DNA from: Massilia sp. Root133
GTDB lineage: Bacteria > Pseudomonadota > Gammaproteobacteria > Burkholderiales > Burkholderiaceae_D
Direction of reading: 5' to 3'
DNA: 64,000 nucleotides
Assembly: GCF_001426525.1 (NCBI RefSeq)
Contig: NZ_LMEW01000001.1
Coordinates: 252,978-316,977, forward strand
Shown: piece by piece, positions 28,911 through 37,936 of the stretch
Position numbering within the stretch: the first letter of the stretch is position 1
Layout of the letters: every line of letters starts with the position of its first letter
The notes under the pieces: generated by a model
What the model saw: the letters and a program-made list of their open reading frames with translations, nothing else
What the model was told of the DNA's origin: nothing
Databases searched by the model: none
Made by a program: the position numbers and the translations under genes

Positions 28911-29858
28911 CTACGTGCCGCGCAGGATCGCGAGGTTCGCCGTCATCCGCGCGTGCAGCGTCGCGCGCCAGTCGTCCGTGAGCCACGCGGCGGCCAGCGG
29001 AAACGCCGCCTCGATGCGCGCCAGCAGCGCGTCGAGATACGCCGCGCAGGCGTCGCGTGCTGTGAAGCCGAAGCGGACGGCGTCGCCGAGGACGGCGTCC
29101 CGCGCGATGTCGAAGCGCGCCCTGGACAGTTGCATGGCCAGGCGGCGCGGCGTTTCTGCCGGATTCGGCACGACGTCGAATGCCGGTGCGAGGCGCCAGC
29201 CCTTGCGGCCTTGCCCATGGACGATCGCGTGGTTGCGCACATGGTCGTCGTCATTGCCGCAGACGGCGTTGAAGACCATGCGGCCGAACAGTTCGATACC
29301 ATCCTCCGGCGGTGCGCCGACCCGGCGCAGTTCCTCGGCCAGGCGCGGGTAACTCCAGCGGTCGGTGCGCGCCGGATTGTCCGGATATTCCGCCTGCAGC
29401 AGGGACGCCGCGCTGGCGCACATGAAGCGCCGGTCGCCGGCGCGATCGAAGCGGCGCACGCGCAGGACGCTGCGGCCGCCCGGCCCCGGATGCAGGACGG
29501 TTTCCGCCACATCCAGCCCGCTCGCCGCGCCCCATTCGCGGGCGAAGTGTTCGAGGCGCGGGATGTCGGCCGGGTCCATGAGCATCCGCGGCTTGACCAG
29601 CCAGAAGGCGCCGGCGTCGTCGCGTACGGTCGTCTTCGGACGCGCGCCGCCGATGCTGGCCGTCTGCACCAGCCGCCGCCGGATGGCGGGCCGGACCGGC
29701 GGCCGGTGTTCCGCCAGCGCGGCCAGTTCCTCGACCAGCTGGTCGAGCAGGGGCAAGGGAGGACTGTTCAGCGCCGCGCCGGAAAACCGGGGGGCTCCGT
29801 ATGCGATCTGAACAGTGCGATTCCTTTTAATGTGAAATTGTGAGAGCTTTTCGTTCAC
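28911..29858 (-). CDS. HipA-like serine/threonine kinase lacking the N-terminal subdomain, orphan
   Basis: This 315-residue protein matches the kinase core of HipA toxins. It has the SIGGARPKT nucleotide loop (HipA has SVAGAQ-like), a FDRAGDRRFMCASA stretch, the catalytic GNDDDHVRNHA, and the metal-binding APAFDVVP. HipA is about 440 residues; the N-subdomain 1 and the PDRWGR-type hinge are missing, as in short HipT kinases. No HipB or HipS gene is next to it. The GTG at 29858 is the only reasonable start, because a stop lies 11 codons upstream. It may be a solitary kinase, a remnant, or the toxin of a divided system. Targets of HipA/HipT are aminoacyl-tRNA synthetases in known cases. Confidence 0.75.
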   Translation of the reverse strand: MNEKLSQFHIKRNRTVQIAYGAPRFSGAALNSPPLPLLDQLVEELAALAEHRPPVRPAIRRRLVQTASIGGARPKTTVRDDAGAFWLVKPRMLMDPADIPRLEHFAREWGAASGLDVAETVLHPGPGGRSVLRVRRFDRAGDRRFMCASAASLLQAEYPDNPARTDRWSYPRLAEELRRVGAPPEDGIELFGRMVFNAVCGNDDDHVRNHAIVHGQGRKGWRLAPAFDVVPNPAETPRRLAMQLSRARFDIARDAVLGDAVRFGFTARDACAAYLDALLARIEAAFPLAAAWLTDDWRATLHARMTANLAILRGT

Positions 29859-29901
29859 TTTGATCGATATACTGCCCGGTAATATTTCTTACCTTTCTTT
29901 T

Positions 29902-30318
29902 ATGTTTGATGGGCAAATCATCCTTCCCGAACATGCCGATTTCGCGTGCCTGCTGAACCAGGTACTCGCCTGGTGGCCGGAGGAATTGACGGGAGATGCC
30001 GGCGACGACGCCGAGGCACGGCAATCGTCGGTGGCCCGGCTGTACGAAACGAGCATTGCGCCGCGGGCGATCCAGTCGGCCAGCATGCTGCTGTTGCAGC
30101 TCGACTGGATCCTGTTCGGGATCGTGATGGATTTATCGCGCAAGGTGTCGCGGGTGCGCGTCCGCGACATCCGGCCGCAACTCATCAAGGACAGATTCCA
30201 CGCGTTGCTGACCCATAGCGCATTGCCGCAACTGCTCGGCGAAAAACAATGGGATGGATCGTTCGAGCGCGATGAACTGGTGAATTATCTGCGCGTCGAG
30301 GAAATGGCCTCGGTGTGA
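29902..30318 (+). CDS. Hypothetical protein, divergent from the HipA-like gene
   Basis: This is a 138-residue soluble protein that I do not recognise. It starts MFDGQIILPEHADFACLLNQ and is mostly alpha-helical by look, with a hydrophobic stretch SMLLLQLDWILFGIVMDL around residue 65 and a basic RVRVRDIRPQLIKDRF after it. The 5' flank is AT-rich and shows no good ribosome site. An in-frame TTG at 29860 is the alternative start. It abuts the kinase gene head to head, so the two could share a promoter region. No toxin or antitoxin motif is evident. Confidence 0.55.
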   Translation: MFDGQIILPEHADFACLLNQVLAWWPEELTGDAGDDAEARQSSVARLYETSIAPRAIQSASMLLLQLDWILFGIVMDLSRKVSRVRVRDIRPQLIKDRFHALLTHSALPQLLGEKQWDGSFERDELVNYLRVEEMASV

Positions 30319-30336
30319 AAAATCGATGAGGACCCG

Positions 30337-30765
30337 ATGACGATCATGACCCGCCCCGAGGATGCGCCCCTGGCGTTCCAGGCCGCCTGGAACCGCCACG
30401 ACATGGAAGCCTTGCGCACATTGTTCCACGACGATGCGACCTTCGTGAACCGGTTCGGTCGCTACGTACGCGGCATCGACGCGATCGTCGAGATGCATGA
30501 GCCTATCCACGCCACTGTCTACAGCGATTCCACGCTCGACAACGCGTTGATCGACGTGATCCCGATCGGCGCCGATGCGGCGGTCGTGCACTTCTGGAGC
30601 CGCCTCGCGGCCGGTCCGGCGCATCCGGCCGGTCCCCACGCCGTCGACACGCTGATTCTTGCCGTGCTGACGCGGCAGGCCGGCGCCTGGCGCATCAAAG
30701 CGCTCGAGAACGTCACGCTGACGAATCCCAGGACGGGGGAACCGGTCTTGAGGGACGGCGTCTGA
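30337..30765 (+). CDS. SnoaL-like / SgcJ-type NTF2-fold protein
   Basis: This is a 142-residue protein of the DUF4440/SnoaL-like group. The pattern AFQAAWNRHDMEALRTLFHDDATFVNRFG at the N-terminus (edges AFQAAWNRHD and DDATFVN) and IKALENVTLTNP at the C-terminus is typical of small cone-shaped NTF2-fold proteins. Function in this group is varied and mostly unassigned. ATG 30337 follows GATGAGGA. It lies 18 nt after the previous gene and 90 nt before a chemoreceptor gene. Confidence 0.75.
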   Translation: MTIMTRPEDAPLAFQAAWNRHDMEALRTLFHDDATFVNRFGRYVRGIDAIVEMHEPIHATVYSDSTLDNALIDVIPIGADAAVVHFWSRLAAGPAHPAGPHAVDTLILAVLTRQAGAWRIKALENVTLTNPRTGEPVLRDGV

Positions 30766-30855
30766 AGACTTTCGTGCCCGCAACATCGACCGACATCAAA
30801 CAATGCTCCGGTGCAATCACGTAAGCTGCCCGCTGGTTCCATGAATGGAGGCGGC

Positions 30856-32571
30856 ATGAACATCAAACACTGGAAAATCGGTACCCGGCTGGGCGGCGCG
30901 TTCGGGCTGCTGCTCGTGTTGCTGGCGGCATGCATCTGGTTCGGTATCGCCAGCCTGCACCGGCTGAACGATGGAACGTCGAAGATCGTCGACGAGGATT
31001 ATCCGAAAACGGTCCTTGCCTACGAAAGCCTGGATGTCGTGAACCGCAATGCCCGCGCCATGCGCAACATGCTGTTGTGGGACAAACCGGAGGAAGTGGC
31101 GCGGGAACGGCAGGCCGTGCTCCAGAACAGGCAGGAAAACACCGTCAATCTCGACAAGCTGGCGGCACTGATCAAATCCGACGAAGGCAAGGTCAAGCTG
31201 AAAGCCGTGCAGGATGCGCGGGAGGTGTACCGCACGTCGCAGCAGGCCTTTCTCGACATGATGGATGCCGGTAAAAAACCGGAAGCCGCGGCCTTTCTGC
31301 TGACCCAGGTGCGCAAGGACCAGCGCGGCTATGTCGATGCCGTGCGCGAATTGATCAAGTTTCAGGATAGGCGCGTGCTCGACAGCGGCCACCGGGCCGA
31401 GGAGACATATCAGGCGACGGTTGCGTGGCTGATGGGATTGGCGGCCATCGCGCTCGTGCTCGGCTCGATCGTGGCCGTCTGGATCACGCGTTCGATCACG
31501 CGGCCGCTGCGGCAAGCCGTCGACGTGGCGCGCACCGTGGCCACCGGCGACCTCGGCACGCGGATCGAGGTGCACTCGGCGGACGAAACCGGCCAGTTGC
31601 TGCAAGCCTTGCGCGACATGAACGAAGCGCTGGTGGGCATCGTCGGCGAGGTGCGCAGCGGCACCGAGACCATCGCGTCCGCGTCGCAGCAGATCGCGTC
31701 TGGCAACGCCGACCTGTCGTCGCGCACCGAGGAGCAGGCGTCGTCGCTGGAAGAAACGGCATCGTCGATGGAAGAACTGACGTCGACGGTGAAACAGAAT
31801 GCGGACAATGCGCGCCAGGCGAACCAGTTCGCCGTGTCCGCATCGGAAGTGGCGGAGAAGGGCGGCGCGGTGATGGCGGAAGTGGTCGACACCATGGGCG
31901 CGATCAACGAATCGGCGCGCAAGATCGTCGACATCATCGCGGTCATCGACGGCATCGCCTTCCAGACCAATATTCTCGCGCTGAACGCGGCCGTCGAAGC
32001 GGCGCGCGCCGGCGAGCAGGGACGGGGCTTTGCGGTGGTGGCGTCGGAAGTGCGCAGCCTGGCGCAGCGCAGCGCGGCGGCCGCGAAGGAAATCAAGGCG
32101 CTGATCGACAACTCTGTCCAGAAGGCGGACGACGGCAGCAGGCTTGTCGACCAAGCCGGCACGACGATGCGCGACGTCGTCGAGAGTATCCGCCGCGTGG
32201 CCGACATCATGGGCGAGATCAGCGCCGCGAGCCAGGAACAGACCGACGGCATCGGACAGGTGCAGCTCGCGATTTCCCAGATGGACCAGGCCACGCAGCA
32301 GAATGCCGCGCTCGTCGAGGAAGCGGCCGCCGCGTCCGAGCAGTTGCGCGAGCAGGCGTCCAAGCTGTCGCAGACCGTCGCCGTGTTCCGGCTGGGCGGT
32401 GCGCACGACCGGGCCGCGACCGTACCCGCCGCGCAGCCGAAACAGGCGGCGCCGGCCATCGTGCCGCCGGTGCGGAAAACACCTGTCGCGCCGGCCCGGG
32501 CGCCAGCGAAGCCGCCGCGCGCCAGGCATCTGGCCAGTGCCGGCGCGGACGAGGAGTGGCAAGAGTTTTGA
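30856..32571 (+). CDS. Methyl-accepting chemotaxis protein with CheR/CheB docking tail
   Basis: This is a complete 571-residue chemoreceptor. Membrane helices are near residues 12-32 and 190-212. Between them is a helical four-helix-bundle-type sensor. Then come HAMP ([20 protein letters not shown], given by edges ITRPLRQ and VATGDL) and the signalling domain with the hairpin tip [20 protein letters not shown] (edges IDGIAFQTN and NAAVEAA). A Pro/Ala-rich linker of about 55 residues leads to the last five residues EWQEF, a CheR/CheB tether like Tar's NWETF. ATG 30856 follows GGAGG. The ligand is not readable. It ends 7 nt from the convergent channel gene. Confidence 0.95.
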   Translation: MNIKHWKIGTRLGGAFGLLLVLLAACIWFGIASLHRLNDGTSKIVDEDYPKTVLAYESLDVVNRNARAMRNMLLWDKPEEVARERQAVLQNRQENTVNLDKLAALIKSDEGKVKLKAVQDAREVYRTSQQAFLDMMDAGKKPEAAAFLLTQVRKDQRGYVDAVRELIKFQDRRVLDSGHRAEETYQATVAWLMGLAAIALVLGSIVAVWITRSITRPLRQAVDVARTVATGDLGTRIEVHSADETGQLLQALRDMNEALVGIVGEVRSGTETIASASQQIASGNADLSSRTEEQASSLEETASSMEELTSTVKQNADNARQANQFAVSASEVAEKGGAVMAEVVDTMGAINESARKIVDIIAVIDGIAFQTNILALNAAVEAARAGEQGRGFAVVASEVRSLAQRSAAAAKEIKALIDNSVQKADDGSRLVDQAGTTMRDVVESIRRVADIMGEISAASQEQTDGIGQVQLAISQMDQATQQNAALVEEAAAASEQLREQASKLSQTVAVFRLGGAHDRAATVPAAQPKQAAPAIVPPVRKTPVAPARAPAKPPRARHLASAGADEEWQEF

Positions 32572-32578
32572 CCGGCCT

Positions 32579-33568
32579 TCAGCCGCCCAGCAGTTTGCCA
32601 TTCACCAGGATACGCAGCGTACGCACGAACAGCACGACAATGGCAATCGTCACGATGGCCAGGAGCGCACCCGCCAGGTACTCCAGGACGATTGTTTGTC
32701 GTGCCGCCGCATATTTCAACGCCGCGTTCGACAGCGCAGCCATGGGGAAGCTGATGGCCCACCACGCGGTCGCGAACGCGATCGAACGCCGGAAAATCCG
32801 GGTGGCCAGGATCGCGAAGAAGAACAGGCCGACATAGAACAGCAAGGCCGCAAATGCGTCGATGCGGTGTACGACGTTGACATAAGCGAGGAACCCGACC
32901 TCGAACGGTGCGATGAGGATCATCATCGACGGCATCATCCCCGATGCGAGCGGCGCTTGGTGGACGAGCCGGGAAAAGATCATCGTGAAGAATACGATAG
33001 CCACGACCGCACCGGCGCTTGCAGCGAACAGATTGACCTCATGCGCCCAGGCCATCGGCAAGGTCCCGCCTGCTACCGCGATATCGAGTGTGGCAACGCC
33101 AGAGATGAGCAAGGAGGGCGTCGCGTGGGCGACATCCATATTTCCCTTGAGAAGTCGAGTCAGACTGATAAAGCTCAATGCGATTGTCAAGATCGTGCCA
33201 ATCGCCCAAACGATCTCCTGCAGCAATGTGCTGTAGGTTGCCACCACGGTTGACAGCAGCAAGATGCCGATCGTAATCGTGCCGAAGAAATTGCCGGCGA
33301 TTGGATGGGTGAATTCATCTTTCACGGCGGACGGATATTTTGCCCACTTTGCGCCATAGCCAAGTGCAAGCGCAATGAACACGACGATTGCCGTCATCCC
33401 GGCGGCGTCCGCAATCATCGTCCCGGCGCCAAACACAGTCGAGGCGACCCGCCACGCCAGCGACAGGCCTGCCAGGCCCATCACGGCGCCGAACAGATTG
33501 ACGGGCAGGTGCTTGAGCGAACCCCATGGAGCGGTCAGTGCCGGCCGTTTGTCGATACTGGTTTCCAT
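32579..33568 (-). CDS. TDT/SLAC1-family anion channel (TehA-like)
   Basis: This is a 329-residue inner-membrane protein with about ten hydrophobic helices, the tellurite-resistance/dicarboxylate transporter (TehA/SLAC1) layout. The N-terminal LKHLPVNLFGAVMGLAGLSLAW and central GNFFGTITIGILLLSTV (edges) contain helix-breaking glycines and the helix 5 Phe region that gates SLAC1 proteins. Substrates of this family include chloride, nitrate, sulfite and dicarboxylates; none can be chosen. It is coupled (4 nt) to the small gene upstream, and both face a divergent LysR gene. Confidence 0.85.
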   Translation of the reverse strand: METSIDKRPALTAPWGSLKHLPVNLFGAVMGLAGLSLAWRVASTVFGAGTMIADAAGMTAIVVFIALALGYGAKWAKYPSAVKDEFTHPIAGNFFGTITIGILLLSTVVATYSTLLQEIVWAIGTILTIALSFISLTRLLKGNMDVAHATPSLLISGVATLDIAVAGGTLPMAWAHEVNLFAASAGAVVAIVFFTMIFSRLVHQAPLASGMMPSMMILIAPFEVGFLAYVNVVHRIDAFAALLFYVGLFFFAILATRIFRRSIAFATAWWAISFPMAALSNAALKYAAARQTIVLEYLAGALLAIVTIAIVVLFVRTLRILVNGKLLGG

Positions 33569-33572
33569 TCGG

Positions 33573-33824
33573 TTATCCCGGTCGTGATGAATCAGCGTTT
33601 TCCGATGCCGGCCGTATCATGTCCAGCTTGACGCGCGCCAGCGCAAAGACCTCCCGTAATACCGCCATATCGCCAATTTGGTTGGCGAGCAGTAGTACGA
33701 CTTGGCTATCGAGAATTCGGCGCCGGGCCGGGTCGAGCCCGGCGTGGGAGTCGTCCAGCATGCTGTAGAAAGTCTCGAAGTCGTCCAGGTTCTGTCGTAG
33801 CTGCATCAGGGGCAGGGTGTTCAT
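33573..33824 (-). CDS. Small protein co-operonic with the TehA-like channel
   Basis: This is an 83-residue protein with no recognised family. Start ATG 33824 follows CGAGGAGAG, a strong ribosome site. The sequence is helical and charged (LRQNLDDFETFYSMLDD, RRRILDSQVVLLLANQIGD), without a membrane segment. The TehA-like gene follows after 4 nt and has no good ribosome site of its own, so it probably depends on translation of this gene. A partner or regulator of the channel is a fair guess only. Confidence 0.6.
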   Translation of the reverse strand: MNTLPLMQLRQNLDDFETFYSMLDDSHAGLDPARRRILDSQVVLLLANQIGDMAVLREVFALARVKLDMIRPASENADSSRPG

Positions 33825-33890
33825 AATCTCTCCTCGGGATTGGTGAAATGAGAGTCTATGAAGTTGCAGCCGTAAAGAGAATCCCATAGT

Positions 33891-33911
33891 ATTGAAAGTC
33901 ATTCTTTCAAT
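33891..33911. promoter_or_regulatory. Palindromic operator in the LysR/TehA divergent region
   Basis: ATTGAAAG (33891-33898), five bases, then CTTTCAAT (33904-33911): a perfect 8-bp inverted repeat 15 bases before the LysR ATG at 33926 and 67 bases before the small gene's start. It has the T-N11-A form usual for LysR binding. Autoregulation and control of the channel operon are inferred. Confidence 0.6.
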
Positions 33912-33925
33912 AATCGAGAGTATCG

Positions 33926-34831
33926 ATGGATCGCCTCGAGGCCATGTCCATTCTGCTGGCCGTGGTCGATGCCGGTAGCCTGTCGGCTGCGGCACGCCGT
34001 CTCGGCATGCCGCTCCCTACGGTCAGTCGCAAGGTCGCGGAGCTGGAAGCGCATCTGCGCGCGCGCCTGCTGCACCGGACGACCCGGCAGTTGTCGCTGA
34101 CCGAAGCAGGCGCTGCCTACGTCGCGGCGTGCCGGCGCATCCTCGACGACGTCGGTGAAGCCGAGCGGATCGCGACCGGCGAGTACGGTGCACCCAAGGG
34201 TGAGCTCGCGGTAACGGCACCGATCGTTTTTGGACGGCTGCACATCGTCCCGGTGGTGGCGGAATTCCTCGCGCAGTATCCGGAGATCAGGATCAAGCTG
34301 CTGCTTACGGACCGCGTCGTCCACTTGATGGAAGAGCAGATCGATGTCGCGCTGCGCATCGGCGAACTTCCCGACAGCACCCTGGTGGCGAGTCGGGTGG
34401 GCACGGTGCGCTCGGTTGTCTGCGCGAGCCCTGCCTATCTGGCGCAACGCGGCGTGCCGGCCGGGCCGGAGGCACTGGCGGGGCACGACTGCATCGGTTT
34501 CGATGTGCTGGAATCCCGGCGCGCCTGGGTATTTGGCGACGGCAAGTCCACGGTGTCGGTGCCGGTGATCCCGCGTCTCGAGGTCAACACGGCGGAGGCG
34601 GCGATCGCCGCGGCGACATTGGGCGTGGGATTGATACGGGTGCTGTCCTACCAGGTGGCGGACGCCGTCGGCAACGGCGCGCTCGGCGTCATTCTGCGGG
34701 ACTACGAGCCGGCGCCGTTGCCGGTCAGCCTGGTGCACAAGGGGCAGACGCCGCTGCCGCGCAAGCTTCGGGTCTTCCTCGATTTCGCGGCGCCACGCCT
34801 GCGCGCCCGCATCACGCAGGCGCCCGGCTAG
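33926..34831 (+). CDS. LysR-family transcriptional regulator
   Basis: This is a 301-residue LTTR of the CrgA/AaeR-like branch. The HTH region is MDRLEAMSILLAVVDAGSLS and then MPLPTVSRKVAELE, followed by RLLHRTTRQLSLTEAG. The effector domain starts near residue 90 (GELAVTAPIVFGRLH). It is transcribed divergently from the small-gene/TehA operon and likely regulates it. Its stop overlaps the convergent AAA ATPase stop by four bases. Confidence 0.92.
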   Translation: MDRLEAMSILLAVVDAGSLSAAARRLGMPLPTVSRKVAELEAHLRARLLHRTTRQLSLTEAGAAYVAACRRILDDVGEAERIATGEYGAPKGELAVTAPIVFGRLHIVPVVAEFLAQYPEIRIKLLLTDRVVHLMEEQIDVALRIGELPDSTLVASRVGTVRSVVCASPAYLAQRGVPAGPEALAGHDCIGFDVLESRRAWVFGDGKSTVSVPVIPRLEVNTAEAAIAAATLGVGLIRVLSYQVADAVGNGALGVILRDYEPAPLPVSLVHKGQTPLPRKLRVFLDFAAPRLRARITQAPG

Positions 34832-35778
34832 AACCCGATCCGCCCCTTGCCCGGCGTGGGCTTGAGGCGGATGTCGTCCACCTTCACGTGCGCGCGCCCA
34901 TCCGCGACCGCATAGCCAAGCCCATCCAGTAACGTCTTGCGCAGGTCGCGCGGCGATACGCCCGCGAGCTTGTCCAGCACGACGTCGCCCAGGAACGGAT
35001 CGAACGCCGCCAGGTTCAGCTCGCGCAGCAGCCCGGCATACATGCGCTGGGCGATGCCGGCGGCCTGTTCCGGCGTCGGTGCCGGGACTTCGTAGACGGC
35101 CATCCGGTTCAGCAGCGGGTGCGGGATGCCTTCGGTGGAGTTCGCCGTCAGCACCCAGAAGATCTGCGAGGCGTCGATGTCGACGTCGATGAATTCGTCG
35201 CGGAACGCGCTGGCCGTTTCCGGCTCCAGCAATTGATACAGCGCCGCGAGCGGGTCGGATTGCGAGGAGCCCGTCGCCTTTTCCACCTCGTCCAGCACGA
35301 TCACCGGATTCGCGAACTGGCCGCGCACGAGGCGTTCGGCCACCTTGCCGCACTTGGCGCCGCGCCAGCTGGCCGAGCTGCCCGTGATGACGAAGCCGGC
35401 CGACAGCGCATTCATGCTGATCAGCTCGCAGTCCGTGTGCATGACCTTCGCCAGGCGCTTGGCGAAATGGGTCTTGCCCACGCCCGGGCCGCCCAGCAGC
35501 AGGATCGGCATGACGTTGAAGCCTTTATCGCCGGCATGGGCCAGGCGCAAATAGCGCGCGAGGTCGTCCAGCACTTCGTCGAAATTCGGACATTCCTCGA
35601 ACAGCGGGTCGAGGGCGTCGGTGGAAGAGGGAGTGGTGACGAAACGCTCGGCGCCGGTCTCGAGCATGCGTTCGTAGAACGCTTCGAGTTCGGGCGAACG
35701 TCCGCGGCTACGGTCGAGCGCGCCCTGTACTTCATTGAGATCGTAGACGGCACGGCTGCGGGCCAAGGTAATGCTCAT
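34828..35778 (-). CDS. Stand-alone Lon-like AAA+ ATPase
   Basis: This 316-residue protein is essentially one AAA+ module. Walker A is LLLGGPGVGKTHFAKRLAK (about residue 97), and Walker B is PVIVLDEVEKA. A sensor-1 Asn is in VLTANSTEG, and an arginine finger probably lies in PLLNRMAVYEV. The LDEVEKA and GxPGVGKTH patterns resemble Lon, but both the Lon N-domain and the Ser-Lys protease domain are absent. Its N-terminal 90 residues are helical and specific to this group. A chaperone or remodelling role is likely; a partner is not evident. It lies just upstream of the dcw cluster in the opposite direction. Confidence 0.82.
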   Translation of the reverse strand: MSITLARSRAVYDLNEVQGALDRSRGRSPELEAFYERMLETGAERFVTTPSSTDALDPLFEECPNFDEVLDDLARYLRLAHAGDKGFNVMPILLLGGPGVGKTHFAKRLAKVMHTDCELISMNALSAGFVITGSSASWRGAKCGKVAERLVRGQFANPVIVLDEVEKATGSSQSDPLAALYQLLEPETASAFRDEFIDVDIDASQIFWVLTANSTEGIPHPLLNRMAVYEVPAPTPEQAAGIAQRMYAGLLRELNLAAFDPFLGDVVLDKLAGVSPRDLRKTLLDGLGYAVADGRAHVKVDDIRLKPTPGKGRIGF

Positions 35779-36255
35779 GGCAAAACTCCTGCGCGATAGT
35801 ACGGACTCACTTATACTACTGGGCTCCCCGAAAAAACCGTCAAGCGAGCCGGAAACGGCCGGGTGATCGCCTCGTCTTCATTCTAACGCGCACGGGATGA
35901 AATCGTCGTTCCGGCCGTGTTGCTTCTGTTGCCATATGGCAACCTACCGATAGTCAGGTCTTGTCTTTTATCAAGGGTAAAACACATGTGTGCAGATGAG
36001 GTGGCACATGCATTGTTTTACCTAAGTCCCTAATTTTGCTCAACATTTTTACTTGAGGTTCCGTCAAGTAAGTTCGCTAAGTCATTGGTTTCATTGGCAA
36101 TTTCGCCGTTTTCAAAACGTGAATTCGCTTGACCACAGACAACGCTTCCTCTAAAGTGGGAAACGGTGGCAAAAAGTGCAGTTTTGTGGGAGATCGGTGT
36201 ATCTCCCGGCGCCTAAAAATAATCAGACTGATAACTCTCCAAAACTAGGTACAAC
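35779..36255. other. 477-bp regulatory region between the AAA ATPase and mraZ
   Basis: No gene is visible. The left half must hold the AAA ATPase promoter. An inverted repeat TTACTTGA-N7-TCAAGTAA is at 36049-36071. A sigma70 promoter and four MraZ boxes are at 36129-36190. The rest is AT-rich and unassigned; a leader of about 90 nt precedes mraZ. Confidence 0.6.
36129..36190 (+). promoter_or_regulatory. dcw (mra) promoter with four MraZ boxes
   Basis: TTGACC (36129-36134), 17 nt, TAAAGT (36152-36157) forms a good sigma70 promoter. Overlapping its -10 are four direct repeats at exact 10-bp steps: GTGGG at 36156, GTGGC at 36166, GTGCA at 36176 and GTGGG at 36186. MraZ is known to bind GTGGG-type repeats spaced 10 bp, so MraZ should repress its own cluster from here. 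Confidence 0.85.
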
Positions 36256-36684
36256 GTGTTTCAGGGCGCGTCAGCGATCAATCTCGATGCCAAAGGACGG
36301 ATGTCAATACCGGCCAAGCATCGCGACGCCTTGATGCAGCAATGTGAAGGCCGTATGACGCTCACGAAACACCCACATGGTTGCCTGTTGTTCTTCCCGC
36401 GCCCGGTGTGGGAAGAGCATCGCGAACAGATCGCCGCCTGGCCGATGTCGGCGCGGGCGTGGCAACGCATTTTCCTGGGGAACGCCTGCGATGTCGAGAT
36501 GGACGGCGCGGGTCGGGTGCTCATTTCGCCCGAGCTGCGCAATGCAGTTGGTTTGGAGAAGGAAGTGATGATGCTCGGGATGGGGACCCATTTCGAGATC
36601 TGGGACGCCGCCAAGCTGGCAGAAAACGAGGCCCAAGCCGTCGCGGGTGGCATGCCCGATGTCCTTTCCAATTTCTCCTTCTAA
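36256..36684 (+). CDS. mraZ: Transcriptional regulator MraZ
   Basis: This is a 142-residue AbrB-fold DNA-binding protein and repressor of the dcw cluster. Two tandem SpoVT/AbrB modules are seen: [17 protein letters not shown] near residue 7 and [17 protein letters not shown] near residue 80. The start is GTG 36256. It is the first gene of the cluster, and its binding repeats lie about 65-100 nt upstream. Confidence 0.96.
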   Translation: MFQGASAINLDAKGRMSIPAKHRDALMQQCEGRMTLTKHPHGCLLFFPRPVWEEHREQIAAWPMSARAWQRIFLGNACDVEMDGAGRVLISPELRNAVGLEKEVMMLGMGTHFEIWDAAKLAENEAQAVAGGMPDVLSNFSF

Positions 36685-36692
36685 GGCGCCGC

Positions 36693-37667
36693 ATGAATGT
36701 GACTCAGCCGGTGCCCGGTTTGCAGCATCGTACGGTGCTGCTGGATGAAGCAGTCGATGCACTCGCCCTCGAAGGCGAGCGCGCTGCGGGTACTTATATA
36801 GATGGCACGTTCGGCCGCGGCGGTCATAGCCGGCTGATCCTGTCGAAACTGGCGCCCGAGGGGCGCCTGATCGGTTTCGACAAGGATCCCCAGGCGATCG
36901 CGACGGCCGAGCAGATGAACGATCCGCGCTTCTCGATCGTGCACGACAGCTTCGCGACGATGCGCGAAGCGCTGGCGGCACGGGGTGTGCACCAGGTCGA
37001 CGGCATCCTGCTGGACCTGGGCATCTCCTCGCCCCAGGTCGACGATGCGAGCCGTGGGTTCAGCTTCCGCAACGATGGTCCCCTGGACATGCGGATGGAT
37101 ACGACACGGGGCATTTCCGCCGCCGCCTGGCTGGCCGAAGTGCCGGAGAGACAACTGGAAAAGGTGATTCGGGATTATGGGGAAGAACGGTTTGCTTTTC
37201 AGATTGCAAAGGCGATTGTTGCTGGCCGGGCAGTCGAACCAATTTCAAGCACACGACAGCTTGCCGCAATCGTGGCAAACGCGGTCAAAACCCGGGAGAA
37301 AGGCAAGGATCCGGCAACCCGCACCTTTCAGGCTGTCCGGATTTTCATCAATCAAGAGCTTGAGGACCTTGAAGCAGGTCTGAACGCCGCCTTCGAACTG
37401 CTGAAGCCCGGCGCTCGCCTGTCGGTGATCAGCTTCCACTCGCTGGAAGACCGCATGGTCAAGCAGTTCCTGGCGTCGAAGGCCAAGGTCGAGCAACCGG
37501 ATCGCCGGTTGCCGATCCGCGCCGTCGATTTGCCCAAGCCCTTGATGAAGTTGATCAGCAAGACGAAACCCTCCGACGTGGAAGTCGGCGCCAATCCGCG
37601 CGCCCGTTCGGCGGTGCTGCGCGTGGCCGAGCGGCTGGCAGTGGACGCGCCGGAGGGGGGCCGATGA
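36693..37667 (+). CDS. rsmH: 16S rRNA (cytosine1402-N4)-methyltransferase RsmH
   Basis: This is a 324-residue SAM-dependent methyltransferase. Landmarks are [13 protein letters not shown], the SAM loop [11 protein letters not shown], the [13 protein letters not shown] segment, and DMRMD. The C-terminal [12 protein letters not shown] is the family ending. It starts 8 nt after mraZ and overlaps ftsL by four bases. Confidence 0.96.
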   Translation: MNVTQPVPGLQHRTVLLDEAVDALALEGERAAGTYIDGTFGRGGHSRLILSKLAPEGRLIGFDKDPQAIATAEQMNDPRFSIVHDSFATMREALAARGVHQVDGILLDLGISSPQVDDASRGFSFRNDGPLDMRMDTTRGISAAAWLAEVPERQLEKVIRDYGEERFAFQIAKAIVAGRAVEPISSTRQLAAIVANAVKTREKGKDPATRTFQAVRIFINQELEDLEAGLNAAFELLKPGARLSVISFHSLEDRMVKQFLASKAKVEQPDRRLPIRAVDLPKPLMKLISKTKPSDVEVGANPRARSAVLRVAERLAVDAPEGGR

Positions 37668-37936
37668 GCGGCAAGCTGAACGTCGTGCTGACCGTGCTCC
37701 TCGTCGGCTGCGCGCTGTCGGTCGTGAACGCGCGCTACCAGGCACGCCACCTGTTCATCGACCAGGAAAAGCTGCTGCAGCAGCAGCGCCAGCTCGAGAT
37801 CGACTGGGCGCAGCTCCAGCTCGACCAATCCACCCTCGGCAAGAACGAGCGCATCGACCAGATCGCGCGCTCGCAGCTGGACATGGCACCGCTGTCTCCG
37901 GCGCGTACCCAATACCTGACGGAAGGCGGTAAATGA
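37664..37936 (+). CDS. ftsL: Cell division protein FtsL
   Basis: This is a 90-residue bitopic protein. A short N-terminus is followed by one membrane helix ([15 protein letters not shown], residues 7-21). A periplasmic coiled coil comes next ([20 protein letters not shown]). It forms the FtsQLB complex. It is placed by synteny between rsmH and ftsI and overlaps both neighbours by ATGA. Confidence 0.92.
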   Translation: MSGKLNVVLTVLLVGCALSVVNARYQARHLFIDQEKLLQQQRQLEIDWAQLQLDQSTLGKNERIDQIARSQLDMAPLSPARTQYLTEGGK

